NCBI RefSeq assembly: GCF_025141935.1
Contig: NZ_CP081121.1
Coordinates: forward strand, 81,675 to 145,674
Length of the DNA stretch: 64,000 nucleotides
Origin: Sulfitobacter sp. S190
GTDB taxonomy: Bacteria > Pseudomonadota > Alphaproteobacteria > Rhodobacterales > Rhodobacteraceae
Direction of reading: 5' to 3'
Shown: piece after piece, positions 52,472-60,904 of the stretch
How the letters are laid out: the number at the start of each line of letters is the position of its first letter
How positions within the stretch are numbered: position 1 is the first letter of the stretch
Program-made: the position numbers and the translations under genes
Notes under the pieces: generated by a model
Databases searched by the model: none
Seen by the model: the letters and a program-made list of their open reading frames with translations, nothing else
Told to the model about the DNA's origin: nothing

Positions 52472-53124
52472 GGCAGATGGGTACACGCGTTGAAACCACG
52501 CACGATCATGCGGCTCCCGTGTACCACGATACGGCTGATGGAGCCGTTGTTTGCGCCGTTGAACGCAAAGCCCGCCGCGCCTGTGGCAACAGACATCGCC
52601 GCCCCGACGACGCCCCCGTGTACCACAACTGCGACCAGTTCATCGGGATGCGCCGCTGCGATACGCTGAAGTCCCGCGCGCACACGGCCTTGCAATTGGG
52701 CGGTGGTTTCCGCACCGGGGATGGCACCCCATTCGTGGGTTTCGCGGGCCATGACGAATGCCGGATCGTTGGCGGCCGCCCGGAACCGGTATTCGCCCCC
52801 GTCCCAATCCCCCAAGAAAACCTCGCGCAGGTCGGGCTCTACACGCGGCGTCAGCCCAAGCGCCAACGCAAGCGGCGCTGCCGTTTGGTGCGTGCGCTGC
52901 ATCGTTGTGACGTAAATCGCGCTGATCGGCTGTGCGGCTAAATGCGCGGCAACGGCCTCGGCCTGCGCATGGCCTTCAGCACGCAACGGCGGATCACCCT
53001 GTCCTGCGATCATCGGAAAGTCTTGGCCGCGCTGCGCCGCCATGGTTTCACCGTGCCGGATCAACAAAAGATCTGCCGCACCGGCGGGTGGCTTGAACCG
53101 ATGTTGGCGTGCTTCCTTAGACAT
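52468..53124 (-). CDS. Histidine phosphatase family protein
   Basis: 218 residues with the RHG signature LLLIRHGETMAAQRGQ, the substrate Arg in TMQRTHQTAAPLA, REVFLGDWDGGEY and the second His in VVVHGGVVGAAMS. Such enzymes dephosphorylate small metabolites or proteins. AAGGAG lies 9 nt before ATG 53124. A link to the phosphorylated acyl-CoA intermediate made by the nearby kinase is conceivable but unproven. Confidence 0.88.
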   Translation of the reverse strand: MSKEARQHRFKPPAGAADLLLIRHGETMAAQRGQDFPMIAGQGDPPLRAEGHAQAEAVAAHLAAQPISAIYVTTMQRTHQTAAPLALALGLTPRVEPDLREVFLGDWDGGEYRFRAAANDPAFVMARETHEWGAIPGAETTAQLQGRVRAGLQRIAAAHPDELVAVVVHGGVVGAAMSVATGAAGFAFNGANNGSISRIVVHGSRMIVRGFNACTHLP

Positions 53125-53194
53125 GCTGATATGCTCCTTGATCACTACGCAGTTAGGCACACAGACTGTCCGAATACCACCGAAAGGAAACCCG

Positions 53195-53662
53195 ATGTCC
53201 GCAATGAGCGACGCCCTCGCAGCAGCACAAGACGCCATCGGCACCGAAATCGGGCTGTCCGACTGGATTACCGTGGATCAGACGATGATTGATGCGTTCG
53301 CGGCCACCACGCGCGATGATCAATGGATCCATATCGATGAAGAACGGGCATCCAAAACGGAATTCGGCGGCACGATCGCACATGGCTTCCTGACGCTGTC
53401 GCTTGCCAGCCGCTTTGCGTACGATGCTTTGGGCACCTTGCCGGGGCAGGTCATGGGCGTGAACTATGGCATGAACAAATTGCGGTTCGTGACCCCTGTG
53501 AAAGCCGGAGCGCGGATGCGCGGCCGGTTCGTGTTGCAAGGCGCGTCCGCGCGCGGGCCCAATCAAATGTTGCGCGAAACGCATCTCACGATCGAGATTG
53601 CAGAATGTGAGACGCCCGCGCTTGTTGCCGAATGGCTGGGCCTCGTCATCTTCGCGGATTAA
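53195..53662 (+). CDS. MaoC family dehydratase (hotdog fold)
   Basis: 155 residues with the R-hydratase signature TRDDQWIHIDEERASKTEFGGTIAHGFLTLSL, which carries the catalytic Asp/His pair. It hydrates trans-2-enoyl-CoA. ATG 53195 is chosen after AAAGGAAA. It shares a TTAA stop overlap with convergent ccdB. Its function fits the acyl-CoA catabolic region. Confidence 0.9.
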   Translation: MSAMSDALAAAQDAIGTEIGLSDWITVDQTMIDAFAATTRDDQWIHIDEERASKTEFGGTIAHGFLTLSLASRFAYDALGTLPGQVMGVNYGMNKLRFVTPVKAGARMRGRFVLQGASARGPNQMLRETHLTIEIAECETPALVAEWLGLVIFAD

Positions 53663-53955
53663 AATCCCTGCATCAGCATATCGATTGCGGCAGTCACCTC
53701 ATCGGCCTGTGGCGCAAGGGTATCGACAGGCGGTCCAAGTGCGGCCACTGGAACCGCTGCCATGAACTGGGTCACCATGACATGCGGCGTGGCAGCCAGT
53801 TCGAATACGGGGTTCAATCGACGCGCGGGCAAAGGTGCCAAGTGCTGTGGCAATACCGGCACGATCATACGGGTGTTCAATTCATCAAGCAGGTCACTTT
53901 GTACATCCAACAAAAATCCACCGTGGACGTGGGCATAAAGATCAAACCTTGCCAT
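53659..53955 (-). CDS. ccdB: CcdB family toxin
   Basis: 98 residues resembling CcdB: ARFDLYAHVHGGFLLDVQSDLLDELNTRMIVPVLP at the N-terminus and a C-terminal hydrophobic helix ending IDMLMQGF. CcdB poisons DNA gyrase. ATG 53955 overlaps the ccdA stop by one base (antitoxin first). It is a chromosomal type II toxin-antitoxin unit, not obviously tied to a mobile element here. Confidence 0.85.
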   Translation of the reverse strand: MARFDLYAHVHGGFLLDVQSDLLDELNTRMIVPVLPQHLAPLPARRLNPVFELAATPHVMVTQFMAAVPVAALGPPVDTLAPQADEVTAAIDMLMQGF

Positions 53956-54185
53956 CAGAATTGACGGAACCGGTCCAGTGGCAAGCCGTGCGTGTCGACA
54001 AAAGCGTTGGAACTGCGAAGTGCCTCCGCGTTCTCGGCCTTCCATGCTTCGGTACGGGCGGCAGCCACTGCTTGCCGGACGCCGGCTTCTGCCGCGCGGG
54101 ACAAATTGATCTTAAGCGCGCGCGCTTCGAGCAAGAGATCGGTATCAAGCGAGAGATTTGTGGGCTTGCGGCTAAGTGCATTCAT
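53955..54185 (-). CDS. ccdA: CcdA family antitoxin
   Basis: 76 residues with the ribbon-helix-helix N-terminus KPTNLSLDTDLLLEARALKINLSRAAEAGV and a C-terminal toxin-binding tail ending HGLPLDRFRQF. GGAGG precedes two ATGs; 54185 (7-nt spacing) is chosen over 54188. It likely represses its own promoter with CcdB. Confidence 0.87.
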   Translation of the reverse strand: MNALSRKPTNLSLDTDLLLEARALKINLSRAAEAGVRQAVAAARTEAWKAENAEALRSSNAFVDTHGLPLDRFRQF

Positions 54186-54308
54186 CATCCGTCCTCCTTG
54201 CGTACACACTACGCGAGCAGAATATACGCGTCAATCATGCGCACGTTTGTGCTCACTTGCCCTGCGAGGCAAACCGCGCCATCCTTTTACACAGGGGGAT
54301 CATACCAT

Positions 54309-56225
54309 ATGATGACGTCGGTTCGCTTGAGGCTGCTGGTGATTGCGCTGTTGCCGCTCATCGTGCTTATGCCGCTGTTGCTGCTATTGGGTCTCTCGCG
54401 CTGGACAACCGATTACGACAACGTGCTGACAGCCAATGTCGAAAGCGACCTGCGCATCGCCGAGCAGTATCTCGGAACGATAATGCTCAGCACACGTGAA
54501 GATTTGGGCGGAGTGGCACAGTCGGTACGTTTCGCAGATGCCATCGCGGGCGGGGGCCGCGCGCTGGATGGGTTTCTCGCGACCGAGCAGAAAGCGCTCG
54601 GCCTCGATTTTCTCTACTATCTGCCGCGCCCCGAAACAGCGCCTAAATGGCCCGTCATCCGCACCGCACTGAACGGTCTTGCTGACAGCCGAATCGATAT
54701 TTTCGACGCGGATGATCTGCGCCCTCTTAGTCTCGCCGATGCCGCGACTGTGGAGCTGATCGAGACCGAAGCCGCGGTGCCGACCGACCGCTCCGTGGAA
54801 GACCGCGGTATGATCGTGCATGCCGCCGCCCCTGTTGGGCCAAATGCTGCTCAGGGTGTTCTGGTGGGTGGCATCCTGCTCAATCATAATCTCCAGTTCA
54901 TCGACCGCGTTAACGCGCTGGTCTATCTCAACGCCGTAACCGGAGGCGAACGGCAAGGCACCGCCACCCTCTTTCTCGAGGACGTGCGCGTCTCGACGAA
55001 TGTGCGGCTCTTCGAGGACGTGCGCGCCTTGGGCACCCGCGTGTCCGCCGAAGTGCGCCGCGCCGTGCTGGGCGAAGGGCGCACATGGCTGGCCCGCGCC
55101 TTTGTTGTGAACGACTGGTACGTTTCGGGGTACCTGCCGATCAACGATAGCTTCGGCGTGCGTGTGGGCATGCTGTATGTCGGGTTCCTGGAGGCCCCGT
55201 TCGCGGCGGCGAAACGTGATGCATTCATCTGGATGTTGGGCGCATTCCTCGTTGTTCTGGCGATTTCGGCGCCAGTCTTCCTGTGGCTGGCCCGCGGAAT
55301 TTTTGCGCCGCTTGAACGGATGATACAAACCATGACGCGGGTGGAACGCGGCGATCTGGCGGCACGCAATGGCAACATCGGCGGTCAGGGAGAAATCGGG
55401 CAGGTCGCCGCACATCTCGATCGGTTGCTTGGCGAAATACAACTGCGGGATCGTGATCTGAACGCCCGCGTCGAAGCCCGCACCACACAGCTGCGCGAGG
55501 CAAATGCCAAACTCGAAGCAACGACGCAACAGCTGGTCATGTCCGAAAAGCTGGCGGCGATCGGCGAAATTACGGCGGGCGTGGCACACGAGATCAACAA
55601 TCCTGTCGCCGTGATACAGGGCAACGTCGATGTCATCCGCGACGCCCTTGGATCTGCGGCCGCACCGGTGGAAACGGAACTGTCGCTCATTGATCGGCAG
55701 ATCAGCAGGATCTCCGCGATTGTCGGCAAACTGTTAAAATTCGCGCGGCCCGCAGACTTCGGCGATGGGGCCGAAATCGAATTGCGTCCCGTGATCGAGG
55801 AATGCCTGCTGCTGGTCGATCACGTCCTGCGCAGCCAACAGATTGCAGTGCAGACCCATTTTGAGCCAGCCCCATCCGTGCGCATCGATCTGGGTGAATT
55901 CCAGCAGGTTATCGTAAACCTGATTGTGAACGCAGCGCAGGCCATGCAAACGTCCGGAAGCCTGATCATCCGCTTGCGCGCGCAGGACCGCGATGGCGTT
56001 GCCGGCGTTTGTCTCACGCTCGATGATACGGGGCCAGGTATCCCAAAGGACAAGATCGGCAGCGTATTTGACCCCTTTTTCACAACCAAACCGGGTGAAG
56101 GTACGGGGCTCGGGCTGTCGATTTCGCAAACCATCGTGCGGTCGGCGGGCGGATGGATCACAGCACACAATCGCGAAGACGGGGGCGCACGGTTCGAAGT
56201 TTGGTTGCCTGCTGCTGCGTCGTAA
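54309..56225 (+). CDS. Membrane sensor histidine kinase with periplasmic sensor
   Basis: 638 residues. Membrane helix at about 8-30, periplasmic domain (about 31-303, CACHE-like by size and pattern), second helix about 304-330, HAMP (about 331-385), a coiled coil, then HisKA with phospho-acceptor His427 (VAHEINNPVAVIQGN) and an HATPase domain (NLIVNAAQAMQ, DDTGPGIP, GEGTGLGLSIS). Overall like DctB-type kinases. Its probable partner regulator is the convergent gene only 6 nt away. Confidence 0.88.
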   Translation: MMTSVRLRLLVIALLPLIVLMPLLLLLGLSRWTTDYDNVLTANVESDLRIAEQYLGTIMLSTREDLGGVAQSVRFADAIAGGGRALDGFLATEQKALGLDFLYYLPRPETAPKWPVIRTALNGLADSRIDIFDADDLRPLSLADAATVELIETEAAVPTDRSVEDRGMIVHAAAPVGPNAAQGVLVGGILLNHNLQFIDRVNALVYLNAVTGGERQGTATLFLEDVRVSTNVRLFEDVRALGTRVSAEVRRAVLGEGRTWLARAFVVNDWYVSGYLPINDSFGVRVGMLYVGFLEAPFAAAKRDAFIWMLGAFLVVLAISAPVFLWLARGIFAPLERMIQTMTRVERGDLAARNGNIGGQGEIGQVAAHLDRLLGEIQLRDRDLNARVEARTTQLREANAKLEATTQQLVMSEKLAAIGEITAGVAHEINNPVAVIQGNVDVIRDALGSAAAPVETELSLIDRQISRISAIVGKLLKFARPADFGDGAEIELRPVIEECLLLVDHVLRSQQIAVQTHFEPAPSVRIDLGEFQQVIVNLIVNAAQAMQTSGSLIIRLRAQDRDGVAGVCLTLDDTGPGIPKDKIGSVFDPFFTTKPGEGTGLGLSISQTIVRSAGGWITAHNREDGGARFEVWLPAAAS

Positions 56226-56231
56226 ACGCGC

Positions 56232-57572
56232 TTACATGCCCCAATCGGCGCATTTACGGTCGATCGTCTTTCGGGAAACACCCAACCGCCGCGCCGCTTC
56301 GGCACGGTTGCCGCCACATTGGTCCAGCACATGCACAATATGGCGTTGCGTGACCAGATCGAGTGTCTCGATCGCCCGATCTCCGACAACGTCACCTGCG
56401 CCAGCGAATTCCGGGGGGAAGGCCCCCATGATGACGGACCTTTCAATGGTGTTGCGCAGCTCTCTCACGTTACCGGGCCAATCATGCCTGCGCAGTTTGA
56501 GTAAAGTCTCCTCGTCCAGCGGCAGAGGCGGGAGGCTGAGGTCTTGGGCAAACATCTGCATGAAATGCGCTGCCAACTCGACAAGATCATCCGCCCGGTC
56601 GGCCAGCGGGGGCATGGGTACCAAAACGACATTCATCCGGTGATACAGGTCCGCCCGGAATTCACCTTGGGCGACGCGCGCATCGAGCTTCTGGTTGGTC
56701 GCGAAGAAGAACCGGAGATCCAGCGGTATCTCACGTTCGCAGCCAAGCGGGCGTATGCGCCCATCCTCCAACACACGCAGCAACGCCGCCTGAACGTTGT
56801 CGGGCAGCTGCGCCACCTCGTCGAGAAACAGGGTGCCGCCCTCCGCCAGTTCCAGCAGCCCGGGCGTGCGGGCCGCCCCGTCCGACTGCACACCGAAAAG
56901 CTGGGCAACAAACTGGTCTGGCGCGAGCGTGGCACAGTTCACGGCAACAAAAGGGCGGTCGGCCCGGTCGGACAGCGCATGCAGCGCACGTGCCGCGACC
57001 TCCTTTCCGGTTCCGCTGGCGCCCGTGAACAGGGCGGGCGTTTGCAGCGGCGCAAGCTTGGCAAGTGTATCGCGGACCTTCGCCATCACCGGCGACGTGC
57101 CGATCATTTTATGTTGCGTGCCTTCGCCCGACAGCGCGTGGCGCAGCAGGCGATTGTCACGTTGCAGATTGCTGCGATCCAGTGTTCGGGCCACGGCGTT
57201 TAGAATCTGGTTCGCACGAAACGGCTTGAGTACAAAATCGCTCACCCCTGCCCGCAGTGCAGCGATTGCTGTTTCCAGATCCGCGTATGCCGTGATCAGG
57301 ATCGTATCGGCGTAAAGCCCCAGTCGACGCTGATCGGCGATCCAGTCCAACCCGGTCTTTTGCGGCATGATGTTGTCGAGAATGATCAGGTCAAAGTGGC
57401 CGGTATCCAGATGCGCCGATGCCTCTTCGGCTGACGCAGCCTGTGCCAGTCGCCTAACCCGCGGCTCGAGAATGCGCGAAAGGAAATGGCGCATGCCCGG
57501 TTCGTCGTCGATCACAAGGATCGCCGCGCGGGCAAGGATGGGCCCGTATGCCTCGCTGTCTTCGAGCGGCAA
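56232..57572 (-). CDS. NtrC/DctD-type response regulator lacking the GAFTGA loop
   Basis: 446 residues. Receiver with Asp22/Asp23, phospho-Asp66 (LIILDNIMP) and Lys117; AAA+ domain with Walker A GASGTGKE (184-191) and Walker B GGTLFLDE (235-242); C-terminal FIS-type HTH (NRAEAARRLGVSRKTI). The sigma54-contacting loop GAFTGA between them is missing: the sequence goes LFGVQSDGAARTPGLLELA. Rhodobacter capsulatus NtrC likewise lacks this loop and works with sigma70. The start is TTG with a GGTGGA site. It lies downstream of the formate dehydrogenase operon. Confidence 0.85.
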   Translation of the reverse strand: MPLEDSEAYGPILARAAILVIDDEPGMRHFLSRILEPRVRRLAQAASAEEASAHLDTGHFDLIILDNIMPQKTGLDWIADQRRLGLYADTILITAYADLETAIAALRAGVSDFVLKPFRANQILNAVARTLDRSNLQRDNRLLRHALSGEGTQHKMIGTSPVMAKVRDTLAKLAPLQTPALFTGASGTGKEVAARALHALSDRADRPFVAVNCATLAPDQFVAQLFGVQSDGAARTPGLLELAEGGTLFLDEVAQLPDNVQAALLRVLEDGRIRPLGCEREIPLDLRFFFATNQKLDARVAQGEFRADLYHRMNVVLVPMPPLADRADDLVELAAHFMQMFAQDLSLPPLPLDEETLLKLRRHDWPGNVRELRNTIERSVIMGAFPPEFAGAGDVVGDRAIETLDLVTQRHIVHVLDQCGGNRAEAARRLGVSRKTIDRKCADWGM

Positions 57573-57576
57573 GGTG

Positions 57577-57702
57577 TTAATCCACCCGAACGCTATCGCT
57601 CGAATAGGTGTCCTGCGCCGAGAACCCGATTTCGTTCAGCACAAAGTACGCCCCCACCCCGATAACTGTCATGACGGCAAAACCAGCGAACATGGCTTTC
57701 AT
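57577..57702 (-). CDS. Small 41-residue membrane protein at the end of the formate dehydrogenase operon
   Basis: Reads MKAMFAGFAVMTVIGVGAYF then a short hydrophilic tail ending SSDSVRVD: a single N-terminal membrane helix. AGGAG lies 9 nt upstream of the ATG, and it fits tightly between the WD40-cytochrome c gene (4 nt) and the response regulator. It is too short for most gene callers. Function unknown; a small accessory subunit or stabiliser of the membrane complex is possible. Confidence 0.65.
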   Translation of the reverse strand: MKAMFAGFAVMTVIGVGAYFVLNEIGFSAQDTYSSDSVRVD

Positions 57703-57706
57703 GGTG

Positions 57707-58981
57707 TTACTCTCCTGTCGTGGCCTGTTTGAGAAACGCGATCATGTCGGCCCGGTCACGTGGCGCCGCAATCACCTGCATCGGCATCTTCGATCCCGGG
57801 ATATAGTGGTCAGGCCCTTCGTCGAACAGGGCATCGATTGTGTTTTCGTTCCAGATGATGTCGGACACATCCAGCGTGTCCGAGTATTGATAGCCAGCGA
57901 CCGTTCCCGCGCGGCGCCCGAATACGCCGTGCAGTGTGGGGCCCGCGCGCCGCGACGGCCTTGCGTCAAGGCTATGGCAAATCGAACATTTTCGCATGAA
58001 CTGGCGTTCTCCGTTCGGCATGGTTGCCGCGTCGCGCAAAAAACTGCGGTTGCCACTGATCTGATCACCTACCTCGCCAAGCAGGTCGACAGGCCAACCA
58101 TAGACAACGTCGTCCAGACCTCCGGCATAGATCGTACCCCCTTCGGGCGAGAACGCGAGCGCCCAGACCGGCCCCTGTCGCGTGGCCCTGAAATCACGTG
58201 CGATCCGCATCTTGTCGGTGTCGATCACCATGATATACCCCTCGCCGTCCCCGACAGCGAGCAGTCCCTCATCGCCGGCAACCGCGAGGGAAAGTATCGG
58301 ACGGCGATCAAGTGTGAAATCCGCAATCTGCGCGCCAGTTTCAGCATTGATGATCCGTGTCCCGCCGTCGACCGCACCGTAAGCCAGCCACCCATCGCTC
58401 AGCACGATGCGGTTGATACCGAATCCGTGTTTGACCACCGGACGCGGGCGGCGATCGTCGGCACTGTATCGGAGCAAATCACCCGCGGCAGTTCCGACAA
58501 AAAGCGCGCCATTGCGGTCAAACGCGACAGCGTTCACGGCCGCACCCGCAGTGGGCAGCGGCACAGGATCGCGCCCATCCTCAAGCGGCCACAGCGTGAC
58601 ACTGCCATCCCAGGAACCTGCCGCCACATAGCGCCCATCCGGTGAGACATCGAGGCTGGCGATTTTGCCTGCATGGCGACCAAGTTCGCGGGGGCTTCCG
58701 TTTTCCCAAACCAGAACGGCGAAGTCATCGGCACCGGAGATAATCCCTCCTTCGGGTCCGAGCGTAACCGCTGTCACGGCAGCCGCGTGTCCGTCATGCC
58801 ATGTTGGGACGCCGTCACGCCAATGCCCCACAGCATTGTCGAAGCTGCCGCTGACGACGGTCCCGTCCGCACCGACGGCAAGCGCCATGATCGGTCCACC
58901 GTGTCCTTTCAGCGTGACGAACTCCTGCGCGTGCGCCGCAGAAGAAAGCACCATCAGCATCAAGGCGGCCAGCGCGCGCAT
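57707..58981 (-). CDS. Periplasmic WD40 beta-propeller fused to cytochrome c
   Basis: 424 residues with a signal peptide (MRALAALMLMVLSSAAHAQ). Residues about 20-310 contain seven WD40-like repeats (LKGHGGPIMALAVGADGTVVSGS, VTAVTLGPEGGIISGADD, IASLDVSPDGRYVAAGSWDG, VWALAFSPEGGTIYAGG). The C-terminus is a monoheme cytochrome c with CSICH (332-336) and candidate Met ligand in GSKMPMQ (Met399). It directly follows the gamma subunit gene, so it likely takes part in electron transfer or scaffolding for the formate dehydrogenase. Confidence 0.87.
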   Translation of the reverse strand: MRALAALMLMVLSSAAHAQEFVTLKGHGGPIMALAVGADGTVVSGSFDNAVGHWRDGVPTWHDGHAAAVTAVTLGPEGGIISGADDFAVLVWENGSPRELGRHAGKIASLDVSPDGRYVAAGSWDGSVTLWPLEDGRDPVPLPTAGAAVNAVAFDRNGALFVGTAAGDLLRYSADDRRPRPVVKHGFGINRIVLSDGWLAYGAVDGGTRIINAETGAQIADFTLDRRPILSLAVAGDEGLLAVGDGEGYIMVIDTDKMRIARDFRATRQGPVWALAFSPEGGTIYAGGLDDVVYGWPVDLLGEVGDQISGNRSFLRDAATMPNGERQFMRKCSICHSLDARPSRRAGPTLHGVFGRRAGTVAGYQYSDTLDVSDIIWNENTIDALFDEGPDHYIPGSKMPMQVIAAPRDRADMIAFLKQATTGE

Positions 58982-60181
58982 TCACTCTGCCGGTGTTGCG
59001 CCCTTGGGCGACACGGCATCTTTTTCGCGCATCTCTTCGAGCCAGATCGAGTGGTGCTGCTCGGCCCAGGCTTCGTCAACTTCGCCGGACCCCATCGCAT
59101 CATAGGCGCCTTCCATGCCGAGCGTGCCGATATAGATATGACCGAAAATGATCGCCATCATTACAAACGCGACAATCGCGTGCCACAGCTGGGCATATTG
59201 CATTTCTTCCTGCGGCGACATCTGCGTTGGCAGCGGATCAAGGCCTACAAGCCCTGTGGCGCCGATGTCGTTGAAGATACCGAAGGTTTTGGCAAAAAGC
59301 GGAAGCTCGTAGGGGAACAGGAGCGACAAACCCGAAAGCGACACAGAAAAGCCCAGCACGATAACGGACCAGAAAATGATCTTTTGACCGAAGTTGAATT
59401 TCTTGGCCGGGGGGTGTTTCGATCCGACGATACCGCCCGCCTGTTTGATCCAGGTGATATCGGTGCGATCGGGGATATTGTGCCAGACCCACATGAAAAA
59501 GACGACCACCAGCGCAAGCATAAACGCCCAAGATACATTGTTGTGGATAAACTTCGATACGGTGAGCAGCCACGCGTTGAGCTCGAGCCCGAACGTCGGC
59601 GCGATAAACTTGCGACCGATGAGCGTGAAGATTCCCGTCAGCCCGAGCAGGATGAATGATCCGGCCAAGGTCCAATGCGCCATGCGCTCAACGAACTTGA
59701 AGCGCTCTACCGTGCGGCCATTCTTGCCGCCTTCGATACGGATACGTCCGCGCAACAGGAAGAAGACCGCAAGCAGGATGAGCGTTACGGCAAGCAGGCC
59801 CATGCCGTATTTCAACAACGGTCCTTCACGGAACTGCAGCCACCACATGCCACCGTCCTGCATCAGCACCCGCCCGCGCGTGTCCATGGTCGAAACGGTG
59901 ACATCCGCTGTCCCGAAACGCAACGCACGCCACAGGTCAGGATCGGAAGCGCCACCCAAAGTGCCCAACTGGTTTGCGATGCCTGCCGCGCTGTCCGGAT
60001 CACCGGTGTTGGCGCGTCGCGCGGCATTATCGACGTCTTGTCCGTTTTGCCGGGCCATGATGTCTTCGAGCGTCGGCGCACCCCCGGTCGCGCTTCGATC
60101 GACAGGTTCGTTTTCTTGTGCGGCCAGCGGCATAGCCAGCGACATCATCAGAAAAATGGCGGTCAAAAGACGGTGCATCAT
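58982..60181 (-). CDS. Formate dehydrogenase gamma subunit (cytochrome b556)
   Basis: 399 residues. An N-terminal signal-like helix (MMHRLLTAIFLMMSLAMPLAAQ) and about 110-residue periplasmic extension precede a membrane domain with the FdoI-like ERFKFVERMAHWTLAGSFILLGLTG (heme His), NNVSWAFMLALVVVFFMWVWHNI and WHAIVAFVMMAIIFGHIYIGT. It anchors the dehydrogenase and reduces quinone. The periplasmic extension is a feature of this subtype. ATG 60181 after GGGGATC; 60178 is an alternative. Confidence 0.87.
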   Translation of the reverse strand: MMHRLLTAIFLMMSLAMPLAAQENEPVDRSATGGAPTLEDIMARQNGQDVDNAARRANTGDPDSAAGIANQLGTLGGASDPDLWRALRFGTADVTVSTMDTRGRVLMQDGGMWWLQFREGPLLKYGMGLLAVTLILLAVFFLLRGRIRIEGGKNGRTVERFKFVERMAHWTLAGSFILLGLTGIFTLIGRKFIAPTFGLELNAWLLTVSKFIHNNVSWAFMLALVVVFFMWVWHNIPDRTDITWIKQAGGIVGSKHPPAKKFNFGQKIIFWSVIVLGFSVSLSGLSLLFPYELPLFAKTFGIFNDIGATGLVGLDPLPTQMSPQEEMQYAQLWHAIVAFVMMAIIFGHIYIGTLGMEGAYDAMGSGEVDEAWAEQHHSIWLEEMREKDAVSPKGATPAE

Positions 60182-60256
60182 GTGATCCCCGATACCTGTT
60201 GTGCTGAATAAAGGAAGCATCGAGGGCCGCTTTCACCGCCCCCAATGTAAATTCTG

Positions 60257-60284
60257 ATCCGCGCCCGTTCTGACAGGCGCGGAT
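60257..60284 (-). repeat. Hairpin between formate dehydrogenase beta and gamma genes
   Basis: Perfect 9-bp arms ATCCGCGCC and GGCGCGGAT with a 10-nt loop, no T-run. It is downstream of the beta stop and upstream of the gamma start in the transcript; probably an mRNA processing or stability element. Confidence 0.65.
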
Positions 60285-60297
60285 GTCTCAGGCGGGT

Positions 60298-60891
60298 TCA
60301 GCCGCCTTTTTGGTCGTAGGCTGTGCCCCAACCCCAGGCGCCCGATCCGAAACCGCGCGCCACGACGCGCTCGCGGTAGATCGCCGACACCACATCACCG
60401 TCACCGGCCAGCAGCGCCTTGGTCGAACACATCTCGGCACAGATCGGCAATTTGCCTTCCGCGATCCGGTTGCGCCCGTACTTGGCGAATTCGGCGGTGG
60501 AGTTGTTTTCTTCGGGGCCACCGGCACAGAAGGTACATTTGTCCATCTTGCCACGGCTGCCGAAGTTGCCCGCCTGCGGATACTGCGGTGCCCCAAAGGG
60601 ACACGCGTAGAAACAGTAACCGCAACCGATGCACAGGTCCTTGGAGTGCAGGACAACGCCTTCTTCGTTCTGATAGAAACAGTCTACCGGACAGACGGCC
60701 ATGCATGGCGCGTCAGAGCAGTGCATGCAGGCGACCGAGATTGATCTTTCACCCGGTTCGCCGTCCTGAATGGTCACAACCCGTCGTCGGTTGATACCCC
60801 AGGGCACTTCGTGCTCGTTCTTACATGCGGTGACACACGCGTTGCATTCGATGCAGCGCTCGGCGTCACACAGGAACTTAGCTCTAGCCAT
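60298..60891 (-). CDS. Formate dehydrogenase beta subunit (four-cluster ferredoxin)
   Basis: 197 residues with four cysteine clusters: CIECNACVTACKNE, CMHCSDAPCMAVCP, CIGCGYCFYACPFGAP and the CTFC...CAEMC group. It carries electrons from the catalytic subunit to the membrane cytochrome. It begins 13 nt after the alpha stop. Confidence 0.93.
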   Translation of the reverse strand: MARAKFLCDAERCIECNACVTACKNEHEVPWGINRRRVVTIQDGEPGERSISVACMHCSDAPCMAVCPVDCFYQNEEGVVLHSKDLCIGCGYCFYACPFGAPQYPQAGNFGSRGKMDKCTFCAGGPEENNSTAEFAKYGRNRIAEGKLPICAEMCSTKALLAGDGDVVSAIYRERVVARGFGSGAWGWGTAYDQKGG

Positions 60892-60904
60892 TTTCCATTC
60901 CTCC

